Notes: a model not told the origin generated them from the sequence alone. A DNA stretch of 64,000 nt from Microcella putealis (GCF_004216575.1 NZ_SGWW01000004.1:155980-219979), one strand, 5' to 3'. Shown: positions 48,829 to 59,400, counted from the first letter of the stretch. Program-made: numbers and translations.

Positions 48829-48865
48829 GGGGCCGAGTTCTCTTCGGAGGGCCCGGCCCCTTTTT
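48829..48865 (+). terminator. katG terminator
   Basis: GGGGCCG and CGGCCCC pair across an 18-nt loop and are followed by TTTTT. The upstream part resembles, in reverse, the hairpins at 19940 and 22288. Confidence 0.7.
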
Positions 48866-48872
48866 CGTGCGA

Positions 48873-49610
48873 CTACGGCAGGACGAGTAAACCCTGCGGG
48901 CGTTGCGCCCGAAGAACAAAGGGCTCATCGGGGGCGAGAGTGTCCCGACCGCTCACAAACTCGATGTGCGCCCGGCCGCTCATCACGAGCTCGGTAAGCG
49001 CCGCCCCCACGGCTTCGAGCCGTGCCGCCAGCCGCTCGGCGAGACGCTCGAACGTCGTCGTGAGCCCCGCGTCGCTGACCACGTGGGCGGCCGCCTGCAG
49101 GTCGTTCGCCAGGAGGCGAACCTCGTCATGCGGGTCGACCGCACCGCCGAGGATGCGCGGCGGGCCGGCCAGCGGGTCCGGCTCACCGAGCACCGGGAAG
49201 AAGCGCAGCAGCCACTCTTCGGGCGGCATCGCGTCGACGTCGACCCACGAGCTGTAGTGGTACCGATGGCGACCACGCGCGCACACCTGCACGCGCCCCC
49301 AACCAAAACCGTCAAGGTTGAGGGGGTCACTGAACTCATCGAACCCCCCGAGGCGCAGGCTGCCCGTGGTCGCGCAGAACGGCAGTTCATCGGTGTCCTC
49401 CCACCCGGTGGCCGCAGGGGGCGCAGCCGACCACCGCTCGGCGACGGCGTGAACGCGCGCGTACTTGGTGCCCGTTGACGCGATCACCCAGCCCTCTCCG
49501 GCGGTGGCGAACGTGCCGCGGTCAACGGGAGCCTCGAGGGTGTCAAGGGCCGAAAAGATGGCGAAGTCCGTCTGGAAATCGACCTCGACCGAATGGAGCA
49601 GCGTAGACAT
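48873..49610 (-). CDS. uncharacterised protein
   Basis: A 245-residue soluble protein with no signal or membrane segment. The first half is rich in aromatic residues (HRYHYSSWVDVDAMPPEEWLLRFFP). The second half is helical and Ala/Leu-rich (LTTTFERLAERLAARLEAVGAAL). No family was recognised. It converges on katG. The ATG at 49610 is divergent from the DUF2510 gene. Confidence 0.6.
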   Translation of the reverse strand: MSTLLHSVEVDFQTDFAIFSALDTLEAPVDRGTFATAGEGWVIASTGTKYARVHAVAERWSAAPPAATGWEDTDELPFCATTGSLRLGGFDEFSDPLNLDGFGWGRVQVCARGRHRYHYSSWVDVDAMPPEEWLLRFFPVLGEPDPLAGPPRILGGAVDPHDEVRLLANDLQAAAHVVSDAGLTTTFERLAERLAARLEAVGAALTELVMSGRAHIEFVSGRDTLAPDEPFVLRAQRPQGLLVLP

Positions 49611-49705
49611 CTGCTCAGGTTAGAGGGTGCGCGTGGCGCACACCCACAGCCCGCGTGGCGGTTAGCGTGTGGCCAACGCAATGCTCACGATCGAGGGAGA
49701 CAGGC

Positions 49706-50083
49706 ATGCCGAATGCCGCACCGGGCTGGTACGACGACGGCGCAGGACGCCAGCGCTGGTGGGACGGTCAGGCCTGGACCGACCAATACCAAGACTCGCC
49801 CGCAGCGCCCGCCGGCATCTTCGACCAAATCAAAGCGGATGCCGCCTCTGGCGGGGTTCCGCGCCCCGGCGCCGCGGGCCAGGCCTACGTCGTGCTGCAG
49901 GTGATCCTCAAGGAGAAACTGTGGGGCTCGGGCTCGGGCAACCTCACTGAGCTGGAGGGCGTCATCAACAGGCAGGCCGCCATGGGGTACCGCCTGCACA
50001 CGATCACGACCGCCTCGTCGGGGTCGAAGGGCATCGGCGGCGGCGACCGCATCCAGGCCACGATGATCTTCGAGCGCATCTAG
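49706..50083 (+). CDS. DUF2510/DUF4177-like protein
   Basis: A 125-residue protein. Its start is a DUF2510 motif, APGWYDDGAGRQRWWDGQAWTD, an actinobacterial segment usually attached to membrane or secreted proteins. A linker is followed by a DUF4177-like beta domain (YVVLQVILKEKLWGSGSGNLTELEGVINRQAAMGYRLHTI in outline). No membrane helix is present. The ATG follows GGGAGACAGGC. The function of both domains is unknown. Confidence 0.72.
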   Translation: MPNAAPGWYDDGAGRQRWWDGQAWTDQYQDSPAAPAGIFDQIKADAASGGVPRPGAAGQAYVVLQVILKEKLWGSGSGNLTELEGVINRQAAMGYRLHTITTASSGSKGIGGGDRIQATMIFERI

Positions 50084-50096
50084 GCAGGCGTCCCAC

Positions 50097-50780
50097 GTGC
50101 GCCAGGTCGCGGTCAACGAGCGCGACAGCTCGTGGGAGATCCACGAGGCGCGGTACCGCGTGTACGTCTTCTATGGCGCCTCGAATGCAGTGTCGACCAC
50201 GGACATCCTGAACGCGACGGTCGAGGAGGCGCTCGAGGCCGCGCGCATGCTCGCCGAGGGCAACCGCCACCTGTGGTCGCTCGCCCTTGCACACGACGAC
50301 GGCCACTCGGGCCGCGGGCTCGTCTGGTTGTCAGGTAACGACTACAACGACTTTCCCCGCGCATACTCGGATACCGCCGCATACTGGCGCCACCGCGGCA
50401 CCATGCAAGAGCGATATCTGATGGCACGGGCACAGGCCGGAGAGCCGGTGGTGTTGCCAACCGGCGAGCGGTCGATTCGGCTCGACCCCGAATGGGGCGT
50501 TGACTTACCCCTGTGGGAGCAGTTCACCGACCACTACCCGGTGATGCGGGGTGAGCTGCCCCTCGGAGGCCCACTCGAAGAGTCGCTCGCCGCGTGGAAT
50601 CAGCGGTGGCAGCAACTCGCCGACCCTGACACGGGCGGAGACGCCTCCGACACAGACTGGGCTTCTTGGCCTGCCGAGGGCGCGAAGTTGGTGGCGAGTC
50701 TTCGCGAGGCCCTGAGCGACATCGCCGAAGTGCACCCGGCGTACCTGCGACACAACTACAGCGATAGGACAGGTCAATGA
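50097..50780 (+). CDS. uncharacterised protein coupled to a lipase-like protein
   Basis: A 227-residue soluble acidic protein. The N-terminus contains alternating strands (SWEIHEARYRVYVFYGAS). A helix follows (TVEEALEAARMLAEGN), then a strand (WSLALAHDDGHSGRGLVWLSG) and a long helical C-terminal half. No family was recognised. Its stop overlaps the start of the hydrolase gene (ATGA), so the two are translated together. In such pairs the first protein may regulate or neutralise the second. This is inference only. Confidence 0.6.
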   Translation: MRQVAVNERDSSWEIHEARYRVYVFYGASNAVSTTDILNATVEEALEAARMLAEGNRHLWSLALAHDDGHSGRGLVWLSGNDYNDFPRAYSDTAAYWRHRGTMQERYLMARAQAGEPVVLPTGERSIRLDPEWGVDLPLWEQFTDHYPVMRGELPLGGPLEESLAAWNQRWQQLADPDTGGDASDTDWASWPAEGAKLVASLREALSDIAEVHPAYLRHNYSDRTGQ

Positions 50781-52618
50781 ACACGCAACCGACGTTGGTA
50801 TTCCTTCACGGCGTAGGCAGCGGGGACCCCGACGACAGCTGGGTTGTACACCTTGAGCGCGGCCTGGCGGAGGTTGGATACCCGGGACTGTCAGACCTTC
50901 GCGTCGTGGCCCCGAAGTATGCACGCGCGCTGCGAGGGGTCGACAAACCCATACCTCCCCTCCCCGGGGTAACCTCCACCCGGCTGAGTGGCGACGACGC
51001 ACGAGTCCAACGACGCGACTATGAGAAGCGCACCGCCGCAATCGAGAGTCGCTTCGGGCGCCACAATCCCGGCAACGGCATACCCGTCTACGCGCCGCGG
51101 GCTGTGGTCGACATCCCGTTCTTAGCGCAGGTAAAGAACTTCACGAGCAATCGCGACGTCAGGGCGATGGTCCTCGACCGCATCCTGCACCAGCTCCCCT
51201 CCGAGGGTGAGATCGTCATCGTCGCGCACAGCCTTGGCTCGGTCATCGCGGCAGATCTACTACCACGCCTGCCGAAGGCGGTCACGGTGGCCGGCATGGT
51301 GACAATCGGCAGCCCGCTCGCCACTGGCGCCATAGACGTGAGAGACATCGTCGGAAAGCTTGATGATCCACCTCAACACCTACGTTGGTGGGTCAACGTC
51401 TGGGACTCAGCGGACGTCATCGCCGCCATGCGGGGACTGTCATCCCAGATCCCATGGCTACTTGATTTCCGGATCAGAACGGGCGCGGTGGCGCTCGGGG
51501 CGCACAGCGCCGAGCGCTACCTCGGCCACCCGATCGTGGCGAGGATCATCGGGTTCGCCCTGCACGGTTCACTTTCCCGTGAAGTCGCGATCACCTCAAG
51601 AGCAATCAACGTTTCCCTCGACCCCGCTGAACGCTATGCGCTTCTCGCATTGCGGTACGCACACCTGTTGAAGGACAGACTCGACGGCGACACTAGGGCC
51701 CGTTGTGAAGGCGCCCTTCGGCACATTCAATCTCAGGACGCCCAGCAGCTCATCTCGATGAGATCGGATGCCAACCGCCCTTGCCCCGAAGCAATCGAGC
51801 GGCTTAGTGTCGACCTCGGCGATCCGGAATCCGTGGCACGGACACCTATGACAGTGGCGGGGTTTGACCGTGACGAGCTAGTGGTTCCCCTGCTCGTGTT
51901 GGCAGCCTCCAACGTGTTTGACCCCTTCGAGATTCAGATCTCTCGAGCCAAGCAAGTCGAAGCGATGAAAAATCTCTGCGTCGAGCTCGGCCTGAAGTCA
52001 CAACTCGGTACTGACGTTTTCGAGGCAACGAAACAGGGCCAAAGTGTCCTCCGCGGGCCGGGCACCTTGATTCGTTGGGCCGTCGTCGGCGCGGGGCTCG
52101 GTGCGATTGTCGTTGCTACGGGCGGCCTCGCGCTTGCCGCAGCGCCGGGCCTCGCGGGCGCAGCAGCAATCACGAGCGCGCTCGCCGCCTTCGGCCCTGG
52201 CGGGATGGTGGGCGGGCTTCTCACAGCGGGCACGCTGGTGTCTGCGGGTGGCGGCACCGTCGCGTACGGCCTGGCGAACGTCTCCGTCAGCGCGGAAGTG
52301 TTCGAGGACGTTGTGGAGCGACGCGTGGCGACGGCGATCCTTCGGAAGATGTCCGGTCTCGAACCCGACGCTGCGGTCTGGTTCACGCTGACGGAGGTCG
52401 AAATCGAACTTCGACGGGAGCACGAACGACTTGACGAGTATTCGGACCGGAATGCGCCTTCGCTGCGCGCACTCAAGAAAAAGATCGCGATCGTTGAACG
52501 AGCGCTCCGGTTCCTACTCAGCGAAAGCCTTGGACCTCAGACAACCGAAGAAGTAGAAGGATCCAAACGGCCGCAGCTTCAATTGGAGTCGGGCGAGCAA
52601 GGCCAGCCCTCGACCTGA
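50777..52618 (+). CDS. serine hydrolase (lipase fold) with membrane-like C-terminal region
   Basis: A 613-residue protein. Residues 1-230 form an alpha/beta hydrolase: LVFLHGVGSGDPDDSW oxyanion region, then the nucleophile elbow VAHSLGSVIAADLL. A middle helical region follows (about 260-420). A Gly/Ala-rich hydrophobic stretch (about 430-500, including LGAIVVATGGLALAAAPGLAG and GGLLTAGTLVSAGGG) could enter a membrane. The last 100 residues look like a charged coiled coil. The gene is less GC-rich than upstream genes. The target could be a phospholipid ester; evidence for this is limited to the fold. Confidence 0.7.
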   Translation: MNTQPTLVFLHGVGSGDPDDSWVVHLERGLAEVGYPGLSDLRVVAPKYARALRGVDKPIPPLPGVTSTRLSGDDARVQRRDYEKRTAAIESRFGRHNPGNGIPVYAPRAVVDIPFLAQVKNFTSNRDVRAMVLDRILHQLPSEGEIVIVAHSLGSVIAADLLPRLPKAVTVAGMVTIGSPLATGAIDVRDIVGKLDDPPQHLRWWVNVWDSADVIAAMRGLSSQIPWLLDFRIRTGAVALGAHSAERYLGHPIVARIIGFALHGSLSREVAITSRAINVSLDPAERYALLALRYAHLLKDRLDGDTRARCEGALRHIQSQDAQQLISMRSDANRPCPEAIERLSVDLGDPESVARTPMTVAGFDRDELVVPLLVLAASNVFDPFEIQISRAKQVEAMKNLCVELGLKSQLGTDVFEATKQGQSVLRGPGTLIRWAVVGAGLGAIVVATGGLALAAAPGLAGAAAITSALAAFGPGGMVGGLLTAGTLVSAGGGTVAYGLANVSVSAEVFEDVVERRVATAILRKMSGLEPDAAVWFTLTEVEIELRREHERLDEYSDRNAPSLRALKKKIAIVERALRFLLSESLGPQTTEEVEGSKRPQLQLESGEQGQPST

Positions 52619-52645
52619 CGCGCATGCAGTGCCACGCTGGTCGGC

Positions 52646-53092
52646 ATGGCGAAGACGACTGAGGGGTTCAGCGACGCCGAGCGCGCCGCGATGAAGGCCC
52701 GGGCCGAAGAACTACGCGCTGAGGGTCTCAAGACCAAGGGCGCAACGAAAGCGGCGCAGGAGCTCGAAAAGCTACTCGAGGCGATTGCCGCGATGCCCGA
52801 CGATGAGCGCGTCATCGCCGAGCGCATCCATCTGATCGTGTCGGAGGTGGCCCCGCAGCTGCAGGCGAAGACCTGGTACGGGATGCCCGCGTGGGCTCTC
52901 GACGGAAAGGTCGTCTGCTTCTTCCAGGCCGCCGCGAAGTTTGAGTCGCGCTACAGCACCTTCGGCTTCCAAGACCCGGCCACCCTCGACAAGGGCACCA
53001 TGTGGGCAACGTCGTGGGCGGTCACGGCGATCGGGCCGGCCGAGGAACAGCTCATCCGCGAGCTGGTGACGCGGTCAGTCAAGGGGGCTTGA
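52646..53092 (+). CDS. DUF1801 (YdhG-like) protein
   Basis: A 148-residue soluble protein. A helical charged N-terminus (EAERAAMKARAEELRAEGL-like) leads into the DUF1801 core: IHLIVSEVAPQLQAKTWYGMPAWAL, then VCFFQAAAKFESRYSTFGF and GTMWATSWAVTAI. This is the YdhG/YdeI fold, of unknown chemistry. It stands alone between the hydrolase gene and the defence locus. Confidence 0.8.
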   Translation: MAKTTEGFSDAERAAMKARAEELRAEGLKTKGATKAAQELEKLLEAIAAMPDDERVIAERIHLIVSEVAPQLQAKTWYGMPAWALDGKVVCFFQAAAKFESRYSTFGFQDPATLDKGTMWATSWAVTAIGPAEEQLIRELVTRSVKGA

Positions 53093-53206
53093 CACTGCAA
53101 ACCCCCAATAGGACCAAACCAGCAGTCAGCATCAATGACTAGACCGAGGCACGCAGGAGAAGCCGCCGCTGCAGACAGGCCCCGAGAATATCCCTAGGCT
53201 TCCAGC

Positions 53207-53485
53207 ATGTCTGACAAAAGCGCACTTCGCCTTTTCGTTCTGGAAGCCCTGAGAGCTTTAGGTGGCACCGGAAGTGTCCTCGAAGTGTCACGGCATATCT
53301 GGCAAACGCACGAGGCGGATCTCCGGATGTCGGGGAATCTTTTCTACACCTGGCAGTACGACGTTCGGTGGGCCGCTCAAAAGCTGCGGCAGGAAGGGCT
53401 CCTGGCGAGCGTCAATGGAGGCCGGACGCAACCTTGGGCACTCACCGAGCAAGGCTGGGACGTTTCCCTTCCAAGGCCTAGCTAG
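53207..53485 (+). CDS. small winged-helix protein beside the DISARM-like locus
   Basis: A 92-residue protein with a winged-helix pattern like the N-terminal domain of Mrr restriction proteins. Helices ALRLFVLEALRALGGTGSVL and VLEVSRHIWQT precede the recognition region YTWQYDVRWAAQKLRQEG and a wing (LLASVNGGRTQPWALTEQGW). No nuclease domain follows. It converges on the methyltransferase gene with a 29-bp gap. It could be a regulator or DNA-binding accessory of that locus, or a remnant of a longer restriction gene. Confidence 0.65.
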   Translation: MSDKSALRLFVLEALRALGGTGSVLEVSRHIWQTHEADLRMSGNLFYTWQYDVRWAAQKLRQEGLLASVNGGRTQPWALTEQGWDVSLPRPS

Positions 53486-53514
53486 TCGAAAACAGACAGA
53501 GCGTCATCGGAAAG

Positions 53515-54606
53515 CTAGAGTGCGGTCGCAAGAAGGCGCCCGATTGCCGCTCCAAGAGGAATCGGAACTGCATTTCCGATTTGACGTGCGATATCAGTCC
53601 GAGACCCAACGAAGCGGTGCTCCAGGCCGAAGCCTTGAAGGAGCGCAGCCTCATAGTGAGTAATCGCACGATGCTCCTCGGGATGAAGGTAACGGCCCTT
53701 CTCTGGCTTAAAGAACTCTGTACGAATAGTCACCGAAGGCCGATCCCAATGAAGGCGCCCCATCACGTCTCCCGAACCAGTCTTGTGCCGTGTCCAGCAG
53801 GGCGACATTAGCTGCGGGTACGGCTCGAGTGCCCGCCGGTTTCCCCCGGGAGGGATAACGGCAAACCGGTCCTTGGAGAGCTGAGTATAGTTGCGGCTCC
53901 AGTGCAGATCCCTAACGGCAAAAGAACCAGCGTATTGCTTTCCGAGAAACTCCGTCCGGTATGTAGAAAAGACGTCGTCCCTGTCAGGGTCACGAGGCGC
54001 GTATTTCAGTGCGTCCCTCACCGTAACCCACGGCTTGAGCCCCGGTTCTCCTCCAGCTGAATGTGTTCGCACCAACTCGCCAGGAGAACCAAGGTCGCGA
54101 TGCCAGCCGACTATCACTGTGCGGCGACGCGATTGGGCCGCTCCAAAATCTGCTGCGTTGCAGATATCCGCAGAAAAATCATAGTCAGGCAGGATCCCTT
54201 CTTTCGAAGTCTCCTCCTTGAATTGAAGATACTGTGGAGACTTCTTGAACTCCGCCACATTCTCGACGACAAAGAACTTCGGCTTTGCGCGCCGAATTGT
54301 CTCGGCATACTCGCGCCAAAGCGAGTTGCGCTCGTCCTCAACGTCCTTCTTTCCGAGACTTGAAAATCCTTGACATGGAGGGCCTCCGACTATGACGTCA
54401 GTCGTTGGCACCTCGCCTCGTAGCCACTCCTTGATGTCGCCCGCATAAACAAGGTTTTGCCCATACGTCGCCTCGTACGAAGCCGCGGCAGCCTTATCCC
54501 ACTCGACTGCACCGACCGTTTTGAAACGGCTTGAAGCAGAGTGGAGACCAGCCGTTAGGCCACCCGCCCCCGCGAAGAGGTCCAGAACAGTGATCGGGTT
54601 AGACAC
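53515..54606 (-). CDS. drmMII: DNA cytosine-5 methyltransferase, DrmMII-like
   Basis: A 363-residue C5 methyltransferase with all main motifs. Motif I is LDLFAGAGGLTAG, motif IV is VGGPPCQGFSS with C78, motif VI is VVENV (ENV at 115-117), and motif VIII (QSRRRTVIVGW) and the C-terminal IGNAVP complete the set. It is last of a leftward row after the DUF1998 and helicase genes. In class 2 DISARM a C5 methyltransferase marks self DNA, so it likely does so here. The recognition sequence cannot be read from the protein. It could also be an ordinary restriction-modification enzyme, but no restriction gene is adjacent. Confidence 0.88.
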   Translation of the reverse strand: MSNPITVLDLFAGAGGLTAGLHSASSRFKTVGAVEWDKAAAASYEATYGQNLVYAGDIKEWLRGEVPTTDVIVGGPPCQGFSSLGKKDVEDERNSLWREYAETIRRAKPKFFVVENVAEFKKSPQYLQFKEETSKEGILPDYDFSADICNAADFGAAQSRRRTVIVGWHRDLGSPGELVRTHSAGGEPGLKPWVTVRDALKYAPRDPDRDDVFSTYRTEFLGKQYAGSFAVRDLHWSRNYTQLSKDRFAVIPPGGNRRALEPYPQLMSPCWTRHKTGSGDVMGRLHWDRPSVTIRTEFFKPEKGRYLHPEEHRAITHYEAALLQGFGLEHRFVGSRTDIARQIGNAVPIPLGAAIGRLLATAL

Positions 54607-54661
54607 GACCCCATGCTACGGAGCAGCCGCCGCTGCGCACTAAACGGCGCGCTGGACTCAC

Positions 54662-56497
54662 TCAGAGCGACTGAAGACCCCCGCGAATTGCTGGGAGCAC
54701 CCCTGCCAACAGCCCAGTTACCTCGCTACCACCCAAGACAAGCTGACGGTCCAAGAGGCGGTTCCCGAATTCACAGGAAGTCTCGCTCACCAGCGCGCAA
54801 CCATGGCACGCCGAGAGGTTGAGCTGAAACGCGCCTTGCCGGTCACTCTCGATACAGACCGGATCATTCGAGCAGACATCGGCGTCATCGAGTGCGGCAA
54901 CGAGGAGCGGGATCAGTGCCTCCGGCCCGCCCAAACGAACAAGACCCCCGAGGGTTCCTTGCGCATCCCCTGCGGCCGTGTACACGAGAATTCCGGCCAT
55001 GCCCTCAGATCGCTCAGTGCTCGCGTAGATGCGCTCCTGGAGCGCAGCGGACGAATAGCCACTTGCGAACGCGAGCCGTCGAATGAGCAAATGAGCGATC
55101 GTGTGCAGTGCGATCAAACGTGGCTCAGGCGTGTCGAGTCGCGACCTAGCCCAGTCAAGTCGGTCGCGCCGGTCAATGAGGACTTGAGCACGAGCGCGAA
55201 CGTCGGGCAGCTGCTCCCACGCGCGTAGGGCGAACTCATCAAACTGCAGGAAGATGCCTTCCCCGAACAACTCAATTGATGGGAACACCGGGCGACGCCG
55301 GGGGTCTTGCCCCAAGTCGGCACTGATGAATGCTGCGCCAGGGTCGTGCCGGCGGAAGCCGCGCAACGCGCGCACTTCACGAACGCGGTGAACCTGCCCA
55401 CCCCCAACCAGAAGGCTCGTGAGGTCTTCCGGCCCTCTGGTGCTTGAGTTCACAAGCCAACCGTCGACGACAAAGTCACTGAGCTCGGTGTCTTTGCCGC
55501 TCTCAGTCTTCTTGACGAAAGCAGCCCACTCGCCGTCCTTCAGTCGGCGCACCCCGGTATCACCGCGCTCATTCGAGTCGGCGAGCACGACAGCCAAGAC
55601 ATCCTCAGGGGTTACCCCAAGCTCCTCGGCAATCCACCCCGCGATCATTTCGGATTTGGGTCCACCATTGTCATCGACGAGGCGAGCAAAGTAGTCGTGC
55701 GCCCGGACCTGATCCGAGACCTCCTCCGAGCGCGATTTCTCCTCGGGGATATCCAGCGCCGAAACGCGCTCGGCGATGTAGTTGCCCGTCGCACCGCGTT
55801 GCACCGCCGTGAGGTCCGCTTCGCAAGCACTCGACACTGACTCAGCGGGCTCCCAAGGCTGACGGCCGTCACAGCGAATTCCGTCGCGATGAAGGGCGCC
55901 TTCACCCATAAGGTCAGCGAGCGAACGCGAGCGCCCACAACCGTCACACACGACTCTCAGCGATGCGAGACCTTCACCTCTCGAATTTGCCCGGACAAAA
56001 CGAAGCTCCTTGTAGGAGCGGCAAACTCGAACCTCGTCACTCACACCCTTGTCGTACCCTCGATGGGCCCACATGAACCACGGAATGTCCTGGATGTGGC
56101 TTCCGGTCTTGCAGACCGCCACGTACCTCATCGGGACGAGAGCACCACCGCATGAACAGCGGTTCTTGAAATGTCCTTTCTCGATTGTCGTCAACTTCGA
56201 GAGCTTCAAGCAGCGTTCACAGAAACGCCATGCGGGAAACCGCCAATACGGCAAACTCGCGGTGTCTTGGCCCGCGACACCAGCGTGCGCAGGAGCTTGG
56301 CGCAAGACAGGGCGCGGCCGTCCGGGCTGTATGAGTTGATCTACGAGCCGATCGCAATGGATCTCCGGCGCTGTCCGCCGATCCCACCATGACGTGTCCG
56401 GGGCGATCAGCGACTCCCCCCGGATGTCGACTATCGCACCGACGCCGAAAGGGGAAACGGTTTCGGACAGTCGAAGATCATGCCGAATCTTCTGCAC
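54662..56497 (-). CDS. drmB: DrmB-like DUF1998 protein
   Basis: A 611-residue protein with the DrmB layout. The N-terminus is VSPFGVGAIVDIRGESLIAP. Cys pairs that may bind zinc follow (RFCERCLKLS and RCSCGGALV; VCDGCGRS). The C-terminal DUF1998 region has IALHTIAHLLIRRLAF, GILVYTAAGDAQGTLGGLV and a final Cys set (ACHGCALVSETSCEFGNRLLDR). The GTG at 56497 overlaps the helicase gene by 20 bp and gives the known start pattern. In DISARM, DrmB binds the DrmA helicase and the pair senses or blocks incoming DNA. Confidence 0.87.
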   Translation of the reverse strand: MQKIRHDLRLSETVSPFGVGAIVDIRGESLIAPDTSWWDRRTAPEIHCDRLVDQLIQPGRPRPVLRQAPAHAGVAGQDTASLPYWRFPAWRFCERCLKLSKLTTIEKGHFKNRCSCGGALVPMRYVAVCKTGSHIQDIPWFMWAHRGYDKGVSDEVRVCRSYKELRFVRANSRGEGLASLRVVCDGCGRSRSLADLMGEGALHRDGIRCDGRQPWEPAESVSSACEADLTAVQRGATGNYIAERVSALDIPEEKSRSEEVSDQVRAHDYFARLVDDNGGPKSEMIAGWIAEELGVTPEDVLAVVLADSNERGDTGVRRLKDGEWAAFVKKTESGKDTELSDFVVDGWLVNSSTRGPEDLTSLLVGGGQVHRVREVRALRGFRRHDPGAAFISADLGQDPRRRPVFPSIELFGEGIFLQFDEFALRAWEQLPDVRARAQVLIDRRDRLDWARSRLDTPEPRLIALHTIAHLLIRRLAFASGYSSAALQERIYASTERSEGMAGILVYTAAGDAQGTLGGLVRLGGPEALIPLLVAALDDADVCSNDPVCIESDRQGAFQLNLSACHGCALVSETSCEFGNRLLDRQLVLGGSEVTGLLAGVLPAIRGGLQSL

Positions 56498-59400
56498 GCT
56501 GCACTTCTCTCTCGGGTTCCTGCACTTCAACAGCCACGTTCGGCTCCACTGAACGCATTGAGTCCGCGACGAGCCATTCATCGCCCGTTTGCCCGAAACG
56601 CTTCACAAGCGCAGCGTCTCTAGATGGGTGCCGTTCGTAGTAAAGCTTGTTTCCGGAATCCCTTGCGCTCTTTGCCTTGCGATCCCACTCCCTGAGGAGA
56701 AGCCCCACCTGCACTCTTGCCGCCTCCTCCTCGCTTTCATCAGCTGCCGCGACGAAGGCGAGGAACTCATCGGCAAGCTTGTCCGACGCGGCCTTAAGAC
56801 GCGGATTGGATAGATCAAGAGAGCCGGCACCATCGTCAGCAGAAATCACTGTCACCGAATGGCGCATCAAAGCAACCAAAGCGCCCGAGAGTGATCGATC
56901 CCTCGACGACAGCGACCAGGGGGTGACGCTAGTTGGTTCAACACTCCGGTAAAGCGCGTCGTGAAAACCGCGGAAAGTCTCAAAGTGAGATCGATCACGG
57001 GCACGGTTCGGACGGAAGAGAGTAACGACGATCCCATTGGTACTTCCGCGACCTACGCGGCTGGTGGCCTGGATGTACTCAGCAGTGGTCTTGGGCTGTC
57101 CCACCATCAACAGGAGCGCGAGCCTCTGCACGTCAATGCCGACTGAGAGCATGTTTGAAGAGAGGACAGCATCCACGGCGTCGTCAGACAAGTCAGCACT
57201 TGTGCGGAGCCTCCGCAGATCCTTAGGAAGCTCCTCCGGCCCCCGTCGACTGGTCAGTTCAAGAACGCGATCCGCTCGGACCGTTCTGCGCTCGAGATTT
57301 AGGCGGTCGGCGCGAGTAGCTAGGCGGCCGTTAACGTCATCGAGAAGGAGTGCAGACGAACGGCCAAGCTCCCGCAGGCTGTTGTGATACATCACGAGGG
57401 TCCAGTACGGGTCCAGTCCACCGACTCGGCTGGCATCGTCAACCAAGACGCCAGGCAGCTCTAGCATCGGGGATGCCGCGGCGACGAGCGCCGTGGCCTG
57501 GGAAACACTCTGTGGCATCAACCCGAGGTACAGCCGACCTTCTCCACTGGCCACCGGGCGCGAGAAGAATGTCGAATCCCCGTCAAGGCCCGCAGGGGGG
57601 TAGAGAGACACAGAGCGCCCATAGAGTCCCCTTACTTGCGATTCCGAGGCGCGAATCGTCGCGGTCGAGGCCACAATTTTCGGGACAGACCCTGATGCTC
57701 CCAGAAGCGCTTGGAGCACTGCGTCAAAGACAGCGACGGTGGTCCCTAAGGGCCCCGAAAGAAGATGTAGCTCGTCCTGAATGATTAGCGAGGGCGACCG
57801 GTACGGGGTTCCAATTCCAAGCAACCTTCCGGCAGCCTGCTTGAACTGGAGACGTGCAAACTTATCAACGGTCGCGAGCAGGAAAGTCGGAGGCTCTTCG
57901 TACAGGAGCTCGTCTACAACATTCATCGGGAGATCGCGACTTGAGAACTCACAAGTCACGTCCACGCAACGGAAGGCGACGTCTCTCCCGACCATTCGAG
58001 CCCCGTAGGTCTGGCGTGAGTCGTCTTTTCTCTCTGGCACCAGCTCAGCCAGGCACCATGGACATTCCGTGATCTGAAACTCGTTGGCTTCTTGGGGATG
58101 CTGTGCCTTGTACAAACGCTCCAGGGCGTATCTTGCCTGGTCGCGCGTACCCGGGGTCGCCTCATTCCCGACCCACAGACCAATTGAGAACCGGGCCATG
58201 CCCTTGGCCCTATTGTCTCTTTGCCTCAACAACTCCATTGCGCAGATCAGCGAGGCCGCCCGCTGGAACTGCTGTGAGGTAAGCAACCGAAGGGTGTAGC
58301 GGGTGATAACGGCTGTGCCACCGCCCTCTTGTCCGTACTTGATCCTGCGGAGAAAGATCTCTATCGCAGCGAGCGCGAGATACGCCTCCGTCTTCCCACC
58401 ACCAGTGGGAAACCAAATCAAATCCACGAGGGATCGGTCGGAGTGGTGTTCATCTACGGTGGAGGCAAGCGAAACGAGCAAGAACCCAAGCTGGAACGGG
58501 CGCCATGCGGGATGCGGGTCCTTCTCGCCTCGAGCAAGTGCTGCTTGGTGCATCTGCAGACGCATTGCGGACATCGCCAGCGCGAACGAGAGCCTGACAT
58601 CACGGGATTCTGGATCTGCGAGGAGATCAACACCCGCACGCATACGTCGCTCGGCGTTCGTTGAGCGGTCGACCACGCTCATCGCCGTCGGGCCAAGGTC
58701 GCGAGCCTTGGCCTGCTGCCCAGCGACCCAAGTCGAGAAAGCATCTACAAAGTGATAGAGGGCCTCAGTCACTGCTTTCGGGTCTGTGTCAAGTCGCGCC
58801 AGGAAGTCTAGGTCGAGCGCGGGCCGCGCCCGCTCGTGAAGCGTTGAGGCGCCAGCTTGTTCAATGGCTGGCACAACGAAGTGCGGGACGGGGTCAAGCT
58901 GAACTCGAAGACAGTTCCCCGACTCATCTGTTTCCCAGGTGGCCGCCATGCCATGCCCAACAGCGAACACCTTTCGCTCTCGGTACCGTAAACGCAGTTC
59001 GGCGGCCTCGGCGTCGACGTCAAGCGCTCGGGAAACGTCGTATTCCAGAATCTGACCACCCTCCCCAGCGCGCGCCGAAAGGTCTACCTGGAAGAGCATC
59101 TGGGGTATGTCCGCTCGGTCGTCCCCAGTCGCCTGGGCGCGAATCCGGACATGGAGAGTCACAAGCCATTTCGAAGCGCCATAGGGCCGCCACCGAGTCC
59201 CGATCTCCAGAGGCACAGCCCCTGCGAAGAGCTGACGAATCTGCGGCCCTGTCCGACTGAGCTCTAGATCAGCAAAAGCGTGTGCGGACCTCTGCCAACG
59301 CTGAGGCCCGTCGTCCTCCACAAGTGCGTAGGTCCCGCAAGCGAAGTCGCATAAGACGGAGTCCACGTTGGTCACAAACGAGATGGCAGCAGAGGATGGT

